Part shown: positions 45,443 to 56,744 of the stretch, one piece after another
Position numbering within the stretch: position 1 is the first letter of the stretch
Layout of the letters: each line of letters begins with the position of its first letter
DNA from: Thereva unica
Taxonomy: Eukaryota > Arthropoda > Insecta > Diptera > Therevidae
Direction of reading: 5' to 3'
DNA length: 64,000 nucleotides
Assembly: GCA_949987705.1 (NCBI GenBank)
Contig: OX465283.1
Coordinates: 8,908,207-8,972,206 of the forward strand
Translations under genes and position numbers: made by a program
The notes under the pieces: generated by a model
Told to the model about the DNA's origin: nothing
Databases searched by the model: none
Seen by the model: only the letters and a program-made list of their open reading frames with translations

Positions 45443-45916
45443 TGGGACCTCGCTTAGAAGGTAAGGCGTCTGGCTACCATCCCAGAGGTCCCGGGTTCGA
45501 GTCCCGGCAGCCCCACTGTCGTTCGCCTTTTCTACTTTCCCACCTACATAACTTCCCTTCTTTCTTCTTCACTATGTACATTCCTGATTTCTCGTGTCCT
45601 AGCCTTTCTAGCACTTCCCCGCTCCACCAAAGTGCATGCCATCGGTTGATTGATGAGATTCCACTAGATTCAGGAGGCATAGCACTCCAGCGAGTGTTTC
45701 TCGTTGCCCCGATGTCAAAGTCGTAATAGTAATGGTAGGAGGTATAAAAAAAATATCACGGCTTGGGCGTGGCAGTTCCTTCCTTCACCTTCTCCTTCTC
45801 TTCACTATCTTCCGACTAGAGCTGCTGTTCGACATTGCACTCTATATGAAAAAAATAGATAGAACAGTATAAAGGACCTTTCCTGAGCCTCTACTCTTTC
45901 ACATAAAAGAAAAAAA
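45443..45916 (+). mobile_element. tRNA-derived SINE, copy 2
   Basis: It matches copy 1 at 2578 over its whole length: the tRNA-like head with GGTAAGGCGTCTGGCTACCA, B box GGTTCGAGTCC at 45494, and the closing CAGCCCCA. The body has CTTCCCCGCTCCACCAAAGT, CGACTAGAGCTGCTGTTCGA and a TTTCACATAAAAGAAAAAAA tail. The B box has one base different from copy 1. The head cannot form a full cloverleaf and is followed by the SINE body, so it is not a tRNA gene. Confidence 0.85.
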
Positions 45917-46279
45917 CCCCGGGCCACTCGCCGTGGCATCGTATCTCGTGACAACGCCCAGTCGTTTGCTATCTGCTACTTCTTAATTTTCTTCTAAATT
46001 CAGATTTTAGGATATCTCAGTTTTTAGGATTCATTCTTTATAATTTCGATTTCACTTCATTAGGTATTTTATAAATGAATTCGTTATCTACCAATACATA
46101 TTAACCGAGTACCGCTACGCGGTAGTAGCCACTACTACATACAGTGTAAGCCACGCCCACTCACACGGTTATGCGACACTTTTGCGCTCGGACATCCAGC
46201 ATCAGTAATTGTTTTAATAGACGTTGTCACGTCAAAAGTAGAGAATGTATATTCGACCGTCTGTAGGGCCTACGCCTAA

Positions 46280-46610
46280 TGCTGTAAACATGCTAAGGGC
46301 GACGGCGACGGTGCACACAAATTAAAAAGCACACACAAGAATAATCATCTTCGACATCCGAATGCTACACACGCGCACAGGAACATACGAGAATAGCAAC
46401 ACAATCCCAAGTCACACCGCCCAGGCAACTTTGAGGGGCGACGGCTACGAAATAGAACTTGGATTGATTGAGTCGCCACTCTCGGCGACCTCATCGTCGA
46501 GTGGTCTGCATATTGTCCTGCACCCTTAATACTCATAGAAAAGCTGTGTGTTCTATTCGTTTTTGCCAGTCGCTGTGGAAACTAATTTCGCCCTTAGTAT
46601 GTTTACAGCA
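46280..46610. mobile_element. 331-bp MITE with TAA target duplication
   Basis: TGCTGTAAACATGCTAAGGG starts it, and the reverse complement (TGCTGTAAACATACTAAGGG) ends it, with one difference over about 23 bp. TAA flanks both sides (46277..46279 and 46611..46613). A 3-bp TWA duplication is typical of PIF/Harbinger-type elements. No coding capacity. It lies 36 bp left of a hAT element. Confidence 0.75.
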
Positions 46611-46646
46611 TAAGACACAAGACATCGCCATGGGTAGCACCTAGAT

Positions 46647-48884
46647 CAGAAGTGGGGAACCTTTTTACCATTAGAGGCCACATTTAAATTAGGCAGCAAT
46701 AAGAGAGGCCGCATAAGCTGATTGACCTAAGAAAGTGACTTTTGTGAAATTATTATAGTTTTTCTATAGATTTAACAATTTATTGCATTGCACGTTGAGA
46801 AAAGATTCCATCCTGGGTGTAATGACTCATGTTCTTAGGAACAAATACAGAAAGACCAAAACATTCTAATGTTTCTTCAGGTAAACGGTCTTTCAAATCT
46901 GCGATGACGTGGTCCAATGCTGGAATATATATTGACCGCAAATAATACTGCTCCGGGTCTTGAGATGCAATGTTCTCACGATGTTGTTGACGTTTTGTTG
47001 TGCGTGGTACCGATATCTCGACGTCCAAGTCCTGGGCCAATGTTTGCACTTCTTCAAAAAGGCTCTTGAAATGACCTTCTGCATTTTGCCGACGATTTTC
47101 CAAAATTGCGAGAACCGTTTGGAGAGCATCGCTTGCTCCTTGAAGGTCCAGGTTTTCAGCTTGAAGAATAACGCTAAGTTGTCGAGTGATTCGCAGAATG
47201 TCGGAAAGGACGACGACAGAAACTAAAAATTGGCTGTTGTGCAAAGCAGTTTTTAGACAAAAAGCCTTCGATGCTGCTTTCCTATCGCACCATTTTTCAA
47301 TGTCCTCAAAACCATCTGTGATTTTTAGCAGCGTTGTTCGGAACTGCAGAACGCCATCATGCCTTTCACCCCATCTTGTTTCGCACAAGCCTTTAAAAGA
47401 AGAGCCTAATTTTGCCTTGAAAACTTTAGTTCGTTTAGCGGACGAATTGGCGAACTGGATCACTTCTTTCATAGTTCCGACGGCATTCCGACAAGGAACC
47501 ACGGCGGAGGTTTTTCCCAGAGAGTTGTTCAATGAATGATTAAAACAAGGACATCTTTTTGCATATGGTGCTTTTTGTTCAAGAGTTGCTATCGCTCCCA
47601 CGTCGTCACTAGCCATCACGCTGCAGTTGTCTGTACCTACGCTTACGCATTGTGACATATCCAGTCCAGTCGACTCCATAATATCCTCCACGATGTGTCC
47701 TAGAGCTACGCCGGTCAGTCGCTGTTCCCCAGAAGGTCCATCAACGTCTTCGTCTCGGATAGCGCCGTACGCATCGACGAAGCAAAAAAAAATCCTCTCT
47801 TACTAACTTGTCGTAAACATAGCGGTAAGATAGGCTCACTTGTGATGTATGAGATGCGTCGGTAGTTTCATCAAAAATGACGCTGTACATCCCTGCCTTC
47901 TTGACCCTCTCAATTATGTCGTGATGTTTTTCGTCCTTGCAGCAGTTGATAATTTCGTTTTGCACAGTTTTACTGGTATAAAGTGCGTTAGATGCGGTTT
48001 CCTTTAAATGTTTTGACAAAACATTGTCTCCAGACTCCTTAGCCTCAAAAGAGCCTGGAAGTTTCCCTCGTTTCGCTCTTCGATAGCCTGTTCGTCGATC
48101 CTACCATCATCTCTGTGGCCTCAGAGGGCGATGTTTTGACGTCCACAAAATATCACAGTTTCCGCAATAGAATGCAGTTTAGCCCGGTTCTCTTCCTTCA
48201 GCCTGTTGCGAGCGGTGAGCAGAGATCATGTTCAGGATGTTTATATTTTGGGAATAATTACAAAGAAAATCTTGTCCGACGTCTACAGCATCCTTGTGAT
48301 AACGATTTTTTGAGTGACATTCCAAGTGACCAGCCTTTCCTGTTAATTTGGCAAACGTTGTGAGGGGCTTTTTGACGAAATAATTCAGCGGTGTGCTGGC
48401 TTGATTTCCGCCGAATTCACCAGCAGAAAAGAGTGCACAATAAACGCAGTGGAGGCCCTTCTCCTTTTGTGATAACACAAGCCAATGGTAATTGTCCAGA
48501 TGTTGATTGCCCACGTATCTTTTCACTTGTTTTCCACATTTTGTGTGTAGCGAGTAAGGAAACGTATCCGTCTTCGATGGTTTCCAGTGGCTTGTAAGGA
48601 GCATCTTTTTCGTCAAATCGTCAGTTGGCTTTCCAATGTAATCAGCAATGTCATACGAATGAACGGCAGAACAATTTGAATCTTCAACCGGCCCTTCTAA
48701 TATTGATGGATTTGTTTGCTAGCCGCGGATCTGTGGTTACATCCACGTTCGATAAGTTTTGTGATGTTTTTGGTCGCTTCGGCGTTGATGTACAATAGTT
48801 GTTTGAAACGAACTCTACCATTTTGTACTAGGTGGCAAAGGGCCGCACAAGAATCTCGCGGAGGCCGCAGGTTCCCCACCTCTG
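46647..48884 (-). mobile_element. hAT transposon carrying a DUF4371-type transposase, exact 8-bp target duplication
   Basis: The ends are CAGAAGTGGGGAACCT and, reverse-complemented from the right, CAGAGGTGGGGAACCT. Both are followed by GGCC..C segments (AGAGGCCACATTT left, GCGGCCTCC right). ACCTAGAT occurs exactly at both flanks (46639..46646 and 48885..48892). The 2238-bp element carries a minus-strand transposase gene that is broken. The exact target duplication suggests a relatively young insertion. Confidence 0.92.
46780..48616 (-). pseudogene. hAT transposase (TTF zinc finger plus DUF4371), broken
   Basis: Three minus-strand frames follow in order. The first (48616..48179) carries PYSLHTKCGKQVKRYVGNQH and LHCVYCALFSAGEFGGN, then FAKLTGKAGHLECHSKNRYH, the TTF-type zinc finger of P52rIPK-like hAT proteins. 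The second (48019..47741) has AGMYSVIFDETTDASHTSQV, the start of the DUF4371/RNase-H-like core with its catalytic Asp. The third (47691..46780) carries VSVGTDNCSVMASDDVGAIA, CFNHSLNNSLGKTSAV and CETRWGERHDGV. The frames are separated by shifts near 48150 and 47710. The usual C-terminal dimerisation region is missing, because the frame ends about 130 bp before the terminus. Confidence 0.88.
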
Positions 48885-48892
48885 ACCTAGAT

Positions 48893-50789
48893 CGTATTGT
48901 CAGAATCTGAGTAGGAGGAGTGCTTATTAGATTCGGAACAGTCAGTGGGGCTTACGGACTAGCGACTTTTGTACCATATCCATTCTTTTCCGGAAATATG
49001 GTTTCGTCGAAGCTCGCTACCCAATTTACCGGCAACATACATAAGTGCCCGTGGAGAGCAAATGGTAGTAACGGTCTCAGGGTTCTTTGGTGGTGGCGGC
49101 ACACCAAATAGATAAGTTCTGAGAAACGCCATCTATGATTTAAAGTCTACCTCCAACTCCACGAAGTTGTAAGGTGACCTCGGATGAAATCTCGGGTGAC
49201 CCCCTTCTCTATACAAACGATTGAGAATGAAAGGCGAGTATTCCGCGCCTCAAAACGAAGTCAATACCGGAGTGATCCTCCAAGTTTGGGGTTGATTGGC
49301 AAGCTGACAACTTTCCACCGTAAATGGACTCACAGTGGCTTAATGGATCTTAGAACCTACACGATACTCCTCGAGTAAAAAAATCGCCTTACAACGGACG
49401 AATACCGGCCGCTTGGCATTTTAAGGGGCATATGATGGCCGTAGAGTTTTTAAACTTTTTTAGTGGAGCCACATACAGCCTTACGAAGCTATCTTGAGCA
49501 TTTCTTATGAAAAAAACTTTTTGACATTTCTTATAGAAAAACGGTGCTGCCACCTATGTTGGTTAGCAACAAGGGGTATATAGAGGATTAGCCATACCCT
49601 GTCCAAATAAAACAAATATTGAAGCCTAGGAGTTTAAGACAGATAACATTGTTGCATTTAAAATGATTAATTTGCTTTTGAATAAATGAACGCCAACCTC
49701 CAAAAACGCAAGCAAATTTCATTTAGATTCATTCGTTTGCCTTGCAACTGTCAAAACACAAAAAATACTGCTTAAGGACACGCTCCTGATGTTTCATCTC
49801 TGGCATGTTGCTGGCATCGTCGTCACACATCCTGCAATCTCCACCCATATACAATTTATTTATGTATGACGAAAAATTTGCATGCTTATACATTTTCAAC
49901 AATATGTGGCAACTCCCACACACACAGTCAAGCTCCTGCATGTATTCCTTTACTTAATCCAAAATGTCTGAATGTCTCAATCCTTGAAGGAGGACTGCCT
50001 CTACAACTAGGGTATGACCTTTTTGGGGGGCTTATTTTAAAATTAATTCCGGGGGCCAAAAATTGGATTTCATTTTTGTCTACATAATTCAGGCCTGGAA
50101 TCAGGCTTAATTTCATGAATATATAATTTTTTTTCCTAGTATTTTTCGGGATGAATTCAAGTTGAATAAATACAAAGGGATTCAACAACAACACACCGCA
50201 AAATTTATTATTTAATGCAGGGGTATGGGGATTGCTGATGGAAATAAACTCTCATCCGTCTTAGTCCATTCCCAGATTTTCTATGGGAATAAATTTTAAT
50301 AGTATAAATAGAATTATGCTCGGTAGTGTAGTTGTGTGAGCGTTATAGAATCCTCTTGCATAATTAAGAGTGGGGAGCGAAACAATAGTTTCCTTTTATC
50401 CACAAGGGTTATGTTTCAGATTCATGAAAGAAGGGTTTTTTGAGTGATTTTGAAGGATAATTTTTCAAAGTAGATGCAGTTATTATATGAGGCAGTCTTT
50501 AATAAAACGGACCGAATTATATTGGTTTAGCTCTAATTTGTATTTAGGTATTGTAGCAATCATTTAATAGTAACCCACCCACCTGTCGATATCTGAATCA
50601 AAAAATTCTGATATCCTCGGCAATATTGGCCCTACCTCATTAAGGTAACGAACATAGAGTTAAAAGAGTTAAAAGTCCTCAACGTGAACCGTAGTTTCAG
50701 CTCTAGCGGAAAAGTAGCCCTTGAACCCTCATCAATAACCAGCGGGAAATGATTTGCTGCCATTGCCTTTTCGTCCTTCCCAGCACAAG
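48893..50789. other. No gene recognised
   Basis: About 1.9 kb. Sequences at 48950..49400 have several short plus-strand frames without known domains. The rest is A/T-rich. No inverted termini or tandem arrays were noticed. Confidence 0.45.
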
Positions 50790-50957
50790 TGACGAGCGGT
50801 CCCCCAACTAAGTACTAACCAAGTCCACAGCTGCTTGACTTCTGTAATCAAGTAAAAGCCGCTCTTTAGAGTATGCTAATGGCACCATTCATCAAGATAA
50901 TTGCCGTTTCCTTCGTTCTATACAATTTCTAAAATCTCCAATTTTGTTCCGTTAGGA
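50790..50957 (-). mobile_element. 5S rRNA-derived SINE head with upstream block, copy A
   Basis: Read on the minus strand from 50883, the head begins GCCATTAGCATACTC. It continues 54 nt to the end of GAAGTCAAGCAGC, exactly the distance in 5S rRNA, then GGTTAGTACTTAGTTGGGGG. The sequence on its upstream side (50884..50957) is shared with copy B at 56665..56744, so both derive from a longer element in which the 5S-like unit is internal or follows a common leader. Confidence 0.75.
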
Positions 50958-51049
50958 GAATAATAACAGTTCTAAAATTTCGCTCCTTTTAGTAGTGCTC
51001 CGAATTTTTCTAGCTGAATGCTTCTACCATCTCTAGGATATGGATACAT

Positions 51050-51490
51050 GGCCGGCTTAGTAACTAAAGCGTTAACCCAGTTACCGTCTCAGCGGTCCGA
51101 CGTTCAATTTCACACAATTCCCAATGCAGAGTTCTTCACAATGGAAAATTGTCCTAAAAAACCGCTGTCAAGACAAAATTCCCTATGAAGAGCTATGGCG
51201 CCGTGCCAGCCAAGAAAACGATAGACGACTAAATCAGGCGAAGGAAATGGAATTGGATTTGCGCCTGGGAATCTAGCCAAACAGGCCCTTGACTTGAATC
51301 AGTAAGGATCCCATCGAGCAAAAAGACCTAGAACAAAGTGGACGAGAGGCAGCAACAACTATTTGCAGAGGCAGCAACAACTGAAAGATCCTGGTCGGAG
51401 CTGAGAGCTGTCGCACAAAACAGAGTCCGCTGGAGGGCAATTGATTTCGCCCTATGTCCCATGGGGGATTAAAGGGGAATTCGAGTAAGT
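51050..51490 (+). pseudogene. RTE-like LINE C-terminal fragment
   Basis: Plus-strand broken frames read PYEELWRRASQENDRRLNQA, then SRAVAQNRVRWR, and end CPMGD-stop with GGGGGATTAAAGG. The last block (CGCTGGAGGGC...GCCCTATGTCCCATG) is the typical RTE C-terminus and 3' end and is shared with inverted copies at 41.8 and 52.0 kb. The body upstream is missing or unrecognisable. Confidence 0.6.
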
Positions 51491-51930
51491 ACCCTGTCAA
51501 TTTCTCATAAGGCGAATATGAGGAATCTGGTGTAAGGGCGCTAATTTCTTACAAGCCGCCGGCAGGTCGTGGCGTTTTAGACCAGTCCGCCAGGCACAGC
51601 TCGATGACGGTCACGCATTACTCAGTCTGACTAAGTGATGAGAACTTGAGCCTGCCGCCTGCAGGCCGTGGACTGCCGGCCACCGCATGATTTCATTCCA
51701 ACAGTTTAGGGTAGCAGGTTGTTAATTCAAGTGTAAAAATGTTCCCGGCCTCAATGAGAACTTCTGCCTGCAAGTTCAGATCTTCAGGCACGGACTGACG
51801 ATAAATGCTCGACGTAAAGATTTTTTTCAGTTTTCTGGAATGCACGGCATGGCCGATGATACCAGGTCTCAGGGCGAGAAGCTTTTAGGCCATGGCCTGC
51901 CGGCGGCTTGTGTGTGAATGCCTTTACGTA
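51491..51930 (+). repeat. Dispersed repeat, left half of interrupted copy
   Basis: TACCCTGTCAATTTCTCATAAGG and the stretch from 51715 match 40425..40670 in order, including TTCAGGCACGGACTGACGAT and GGCCTGCCGGCGGCTTGTGT. An extra segment of about 190 bp at 51520..51710 is absent from the other copy. The repeat is cut near 51930 and resumes near 53130. Confidence 0.7.
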
Positions 51931-53129
51931 CTCCGAAAAGTTTAAAGCTTAAAGGTTTATTTTTCTTCTTCTTTCTTCTTTATGCTCCTTTAATCCCTCA
52001 TGGGACATAGGGCGGCCCTCCAGCAGACTCTCTTTTGCGAGACAGGACTCAGCTCAAACCAGGATCTCCCAGATGTTGCGGCCTCTGCTAGTAGGGTCCT
52101 CCTCCACGTTGTTCTTCCGGTCTTCCGACTCGACCAGTCGGATACCAGTCAAGGGCCTTTTTGGCTAGATTTTCGTTTGCGACCGCACGGTGTAGCCTGA
52201 TGCCTTCTAGGCGTTCGGTCTACTGCCTCTCTTATCTTAGATAGTAATATAGTATAAGCGGCAAAATTGTGCTCACAGTAGATAGTAAACAGATGACAAT
52301 CCAGTTGTCACATATTGTTACGTCCCGCTTTTTGAGTATTTTGAATATTATACCTTCCGACTAAGTGTCCAAGGTACAGGTGTTCCATGCTACTTCTATG
52401 ATTGACTGTAGCGCATCTGATGCCATCTTTTCCCATTCTTTTGGCCATTTCATTCTTTTTTGCTGTACACTTTTTTTTTCATATGTTGCTGGTTTATTAT
52501 CTCTCCATCTTTTGAGTAGCTTCTCGTCGCTGCACAGCAGCCTTCCATCCGCACTCTTAACGGCAAGTGACCCATTAATACAATGATGTCTCCCCTCATC
52601 CTGTCCTGAATCCTGTCCACCTCATTCAGTCTCATATAGAACTCGTCCTTGATGTCATCTTCTGCGTCTTCAGTTGGAGCATAGCATTGGACTACCGTAG
52701 TACTTCTTAGTCTGGTACGCAGGCGCACGATAATAATCCTCTCAGAATCTGGTGACCATCTAATGAGGCTGGACCTGGCTTCTTTGGGGAGTATTACGTC
52801 AACGCCGCTACTATGGCTTTCAGTGTCGTTTCTCCCAGTATATAAGAAGGACTCACCGTTTGGGCAGATATGTTCCCCCGCATCGGGCCATATGGATTCG
52901 CTAAGAACCATGATCTCGATTCATTTCGTTTAGGACTTCCATCCAGCCATCCATCAGCAAGCAGTGTTCTCACATTCCATGACATGATTCGTGTCCTGGT
53001 TCGAAAAATAAAGATTGTCGTCGTGTTGTCCATCTCCGGTTCCGAGGCTTTGTTTGCCCATTCATAGCAATGGTGTTTTTTTTATGGGAGCGTGTTGCTA
53101 ACCGTCAGCCCAACTAACTTAAAACTCTT
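51931..53129 (-). mobile_element. RTE-like LINE inserted in the dispersed repeat
   Basis: Compared with the uninterrupted copy at 40.4-40.8 kb, this 1.2-kb stretch is extra. It carries on the minus strand an endonuclease domain (53033..52450) and, after a gap, the C-terminal and 3' end block (52140..51990). CTTTAC occurs on both sides (near 51921 and near 53128) and may be the target duplication. The reverse transcriptase between them is absent, so the copy is internally deleted. Confidence 0.65.
52450..53040 (-). pseudogene. RTE-like LINE endonuclease fragment
   Basis: The first frame gives RTRIMSWNVRTLLADGWLDG, the N-terminus of RTE-type apurinic endonucleases (MSWNVRTL). After a shift the second frame continues with MVLSESIWPDAGEHICPNGE (catalytic-Glu strand), LYTGRNDTESHSSGVDVILP, TTVVQCYAPTEDAEDDIKDE and IIVLMGHLPLRVRMEG, where MGDLNAKVG would be expected: the DLN motif is lost. 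Frame and motif damage make it inactive. Confidence 0.8.
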
Positions 53130-53420
53130 TACTTATATAAAGCTTTATTTTTTGTTGCTGCCTTGCCTAATCAGGCAATTATCATCAGGCAATTTGACAA
53201 CGAAAGTTTTTATTTGGCATACTCAATAGATTGGCTCTTTTTTTTTTTTATGTGACACACTAGAGAGTTAGGGAAGGCCCCTTTGTACTGTCGACCATGT
53301 ATTTTTTTTTTTGTTTTTTTTTTTTTTTTTTTTTTTTAAATGTCTTGCTCGATTAGGTAGGTCAAGCAGCATTGAGCGTGATTAGCAATCAGTGGGGGGA
53401 CCTCGTCCAAACGGTGGCAA
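53130..53420 (+). repeat. Dispersed repeat, right half, with SINE-tail insertion and 5S-like end
   Basis: TATTTTTTGTTGCTGCC..CAGGCAATTA and GGCATACTCAATAGATTG correspond to 40680..40765. A T-rich insertion (53236..53342) interrupts before TCTTGCTCGATTAGGTAGGT, which continues as in the other copy. The unit ends with GTCAAGCAGCATTGAGCGTG, a 5S rRNA control-region match from 53358. Confidence 0.7.
53236..53342 (-). mobile_element. tRNA-derived SINE, 3' tail fragment
   Basis: Reverse-complemented, 53239..53300 reads TATGTGACACACTAGAGAG in inverse, matching the final part of the tRNA SINE (GTACAAAGGGGCTTTCCCTG, then TAGTCTATCACATAAAA). It is bounded by long poly(T) tracts on both sides. The uninterrupted copy at 40.77 kb lacks it, which dates the insertion after that repeat. 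Confidence 0.7.
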
Positions 53421-55607
53421 ACTCTAGAAAAATTATATTTCCAATACAGGGTAACTTTAACCTGTGTAACCATGGCATTCCTGTGCTAGAATTTCAGTTA
53501 ACTTCGTATGGTTGCAGCGATATGAATAAATAATTAAGCACCAAATTCAATGAAAGTAACATGATCCCCCTCCCTTAAAAAACCAAACTGAATTCCCCAG
53601 CAGCACCATAAGCATCTAAACCTAATGAAAGACATTCAATTAGATTCTAGGTTTTTAATCAAAAAGCACACACAGAAGACCGCTTGTTTGCTGCTTCTCT
53701 ATATATTAATAACAATTCCGCAACGTTTGCACACATTCACCACCACCCCAATACCCACTGGAAATTTATTATTAAACTCAATAAAACCGTGTTCCATTAA
53801 TATACGCCAGACAAAGTTCCTCCCGAGAAAATACCCTTAATTCCCCAGCAAAATAAACACGAGTATGAATTATTACCCGATATCCCAGATCTCATTAAGT
53901 GAATTCACCAAAGAAAAAAATATATATACTCGTATATAAAGAAATATATATTTATACTTGTGTATATAAGAAAAGAAGAAAAAAAAACACGCAAGAAAAA
54001 TCCCTAGGAAAACGCGAGAAAAATAAATTGAAATCAGCATCCTAACCGCCGTGATGAATGGGGTACCTTCGTCGTCCTGGTGTAGCAACCGGAGCCGCCT
54101 CAAGGATGCGGGATAACAGGATATTTAAGCTAGTCTAGAAAGTAAACGAAAAAAAGTGAAGAAAAATTTCCCCGAGAAGACGGCATCAGCTCAGCTACTG
54201 CTAAGCAGAAATCTACAGAATTAATTTCCGGCTCCTTTTAGTCCTTTTCTAACGGGTCCCCGTGAAAGCTTGATGATGTGAACACGGAATACCGTTGTTA
54301 AGGCATTTTTCGTCATGACACCACCGCGCCACGCGACCACCCCGAACCGAACCTAGCACGTACCCCCACCACTGCCTACGTGTATATCCTTTCTGGGACC
54401 CCCATATTGCACAGCACCTGACCCCCCACTCCCGGACCCGGTCCGGCTTCCCTTTATTCAATAAAAATATCGACAGTCTTAATTTTCGCACATTTTTCAA
54501 TTTTCCTTTTTCCAGTTTATTAAGTTTATTCCTCTTTCACTGCTTTCACTGCTTTCACTTCTTTCACTTTTTTCATGTCAATTTGCATAGCTCTCAATCT
54601 GGCAGTTAATTCTGGCGGATTTCGTAAATAAAAAAGCTTTTAAGGATTTTCCCCCCAAAAGATGGCGCGGGGGTGGGAAAAGCTGTTTCAAATTCAGCGA
54701 GGTCATTAGTTTGCTAAGGGCGCGGAATAACGGAAGGGACGGAGCTGGGGGCGCAGCGACGTCTTTAGAATTTAGATTTATGCGGAGGCTCGATGCTGAC
54801 TGTGCAAAACCGACTCTTAACCCTTGTTTTGTTAAGTGTTTTTTTTAGAGAGAGGATAAATTGATTATGTTTATCGCTCTCCCCTCTAGCGGAGGACTAA
54901 AAAAGCTTTCAACTAATTCGGAAAAATTCAAGAAAAATAGGCTTTCGCCAGATAAGCACTCAAAAGTTGCCTAATGCCGCACGCCCTCGCCGCACTCACC
55001 GCCCTCGCCGCCCGCATGTGCCCTGCAGCGCGAGGGGGAATAAATCTTAAAGATTATAATCTCATTTCGCTTAATCATATCCAATTATGAAAATATTTGA
55101 TAAAAGACCTCATGTAATGAGGAGGCCGCCTCCCCTTCGGCAGCCGGGAGTATTTTATATTTCATCCTGGCAGGGGAAAGGATATTGACGGCGTTAGAAG
55201 GTACACAATATTTTTTCTTCTCTTTTAATTAAATTCTATTTCTCTCACGTAAATGCAGAGTGTTTTATGTGAATATTTCCAGAAGCAAAACAGGAAATCT
55301 TTTAGAGATAAATATAATGTTGAAAAAAAAGAAAGGGTCACAAAACAGATGAAATTAATCTTCTTTGATCCATTTTGAAGGGGGCATGGACATTCATGAA
55401 ATAATGAATCAGCTTTTGTTTGCAATTAATAATGGAGTGTATTTGTAAGGACTGTACAACATTGAGAATAAGATACTCTAAATTGTAGCTTGAAAAGACC
55501 CAAAAATAAAGTATTATTCGTTTTCCTCAAAATTCCAAAAAAGGGTTAATTACTTTTATCAATTAAGGTCAATCACTAATCTGATATTTTGAGATTTCTA
55601 GTAGTAT
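53421..55607. other. No gene recognised
   Basis: About 2.2 kb with A/T-rich stretches near 53900..54010 (TATATA and poly(A)), CTTTCACTG triplet repeats at 54535..54570, and GC-richer sequence at 54650..55040. The minus-strand frame at 54249..54500 has no known domain. Low repeat content here may indicate older host sequence. Confidence 0.45.
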
Positions 55608-55974
55608 CGACACATGGCAATCTAATTATGACGAAAATTCATCATTCATGACGGAACGGCTTTAGAGGGTGGTACACGTATAAATATGTCATGATGTTTT
55701 CACAGTTTGTTATAATAAAAATGAAAAATAAAAAATCTAAGTTTTCCTTGGTATGTTGTTGCCCGCCTAATTTGGGAACAAGCAATATGTTTTATTAATT
55801 TTCATGAAAAATTAAAATCATAATCAGCTGATACCTTCCTTAAGACACTGGAAAAGCGGTCTAAAAGCCAGCACTTTTCAATAATATATCGATCGGCAGG
55901 TTAGTTTTCGATATCGATTAACCAAAATGTGCCGATAAATGATGAATTTTCGTCATAATAATGTCCGTGTGTCG
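55608..55974. mobile_element. Probable 367-bp MITE
   Basis: CGACACATGGCAATCTAATT then ATGACGAAAATTCATCATT at the left is matched by the reverse complement at the right (CGACACACGGACATTATTAT, GACGAAAATTCATCATT). The arms are about 45 bp. The target duplication is not obvious. Confidence 0.65.
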
Positions 55975-56582
55975 AGGCTATAAGTGATCGTAGCAAAGAA
56001 TGAAAGTTACAGCCTGTGCCATAAAAAAATATATACGACAGGTATCTGTGGGTTTATGGAGTGATCACGTGCGAGGATCACTTATCGAAAGAATTTCTAG
56101 TTCGTTGGTTACTTATATGACGTATGACGACAGTTGAAAATCCCAGCGCGATAATCTCTCTAAGCGACTACACAAAGTACTCGAGTGCCTCAGGCTTAAA
56201 AATAGGGATATTGTCTTCTGGGTGACTGGAAGGTACTCAAGATCAGCGAACGTTAGGGATCAGTAGTTCGTACTATGCGTACACTGCGGTAAGACCTATG
56301 GAGTGCGACAGCGAGGGGGAACCAACCTTCGCTTAAAGGATGGCGTAGACCAGGACGCTCGGAGCTTAGGGAAGCCAAACTGGATGACATGGGCTCAGAA
56401 TCGGGACCGGTGGAGAGAACAGTTGCGAAAGGCCAGGACCGGATCCCGGGAGTAAAGAAGAAGAAGTTCGTACAATTGTTAATAAAAGAGGACTGCATTA
56501 TGGCGCAGCTTTTGCCTAAGTCAAGCCATTTTAAAAGTACTTGACTGGCAAGAAGCGAAAATCGTCGTTTTACCAAGCTGTT

Positions 56583-56744
56583 CGCCAACTAAGTACTAAC
56601 CACATCCTTTTCTGCTTGACTTACGCTATAGAACGAGAGCCCCTCTACTGAGCATGCTAATGGCACCGTTTATTATCATCTTGATAATTGCCTGATTTCT
56701 TCATACTGCACAATTTTTTAAAGCACCAATTTTTCTCCCTTTAG
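56583..56744 (-). mobile_element. 5S rRNA-derived SINE head with upstream block, copy B
   Basis: From 56664 on the minus strand: GCCATTAGCATGCTCAGTAG, then a stretch ending GTAAGTCAAGCAG after 53 nt, then GTGGTTAGTACTTAGTTGG. The spacing is that of 5S rRNA. Upstream sequence (56665..56744) agrees with copy A at 50884..50957. It lies immediately left of a CR1-like LINE. Confidence 0.75.

Noticed and set aside
46893..47539. Plus- and minus-strand frames inside the hAT transposase region
   Set aside because: They overlap the recognisable transposase frame and have no independent support.
49980..50025. Neuroligin exon motif EDCLY on the plus strand
   Set aside because: A few residues match by chance; the strand is opposite to the gene and a stop follows at once.
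50797..50883. 5S rRNA gene on the minus strand
   Set aside because: The internal control region is recognisable but the rest is strongly diverged, no T-run terminator follows, and related copies share non-5S flanks.
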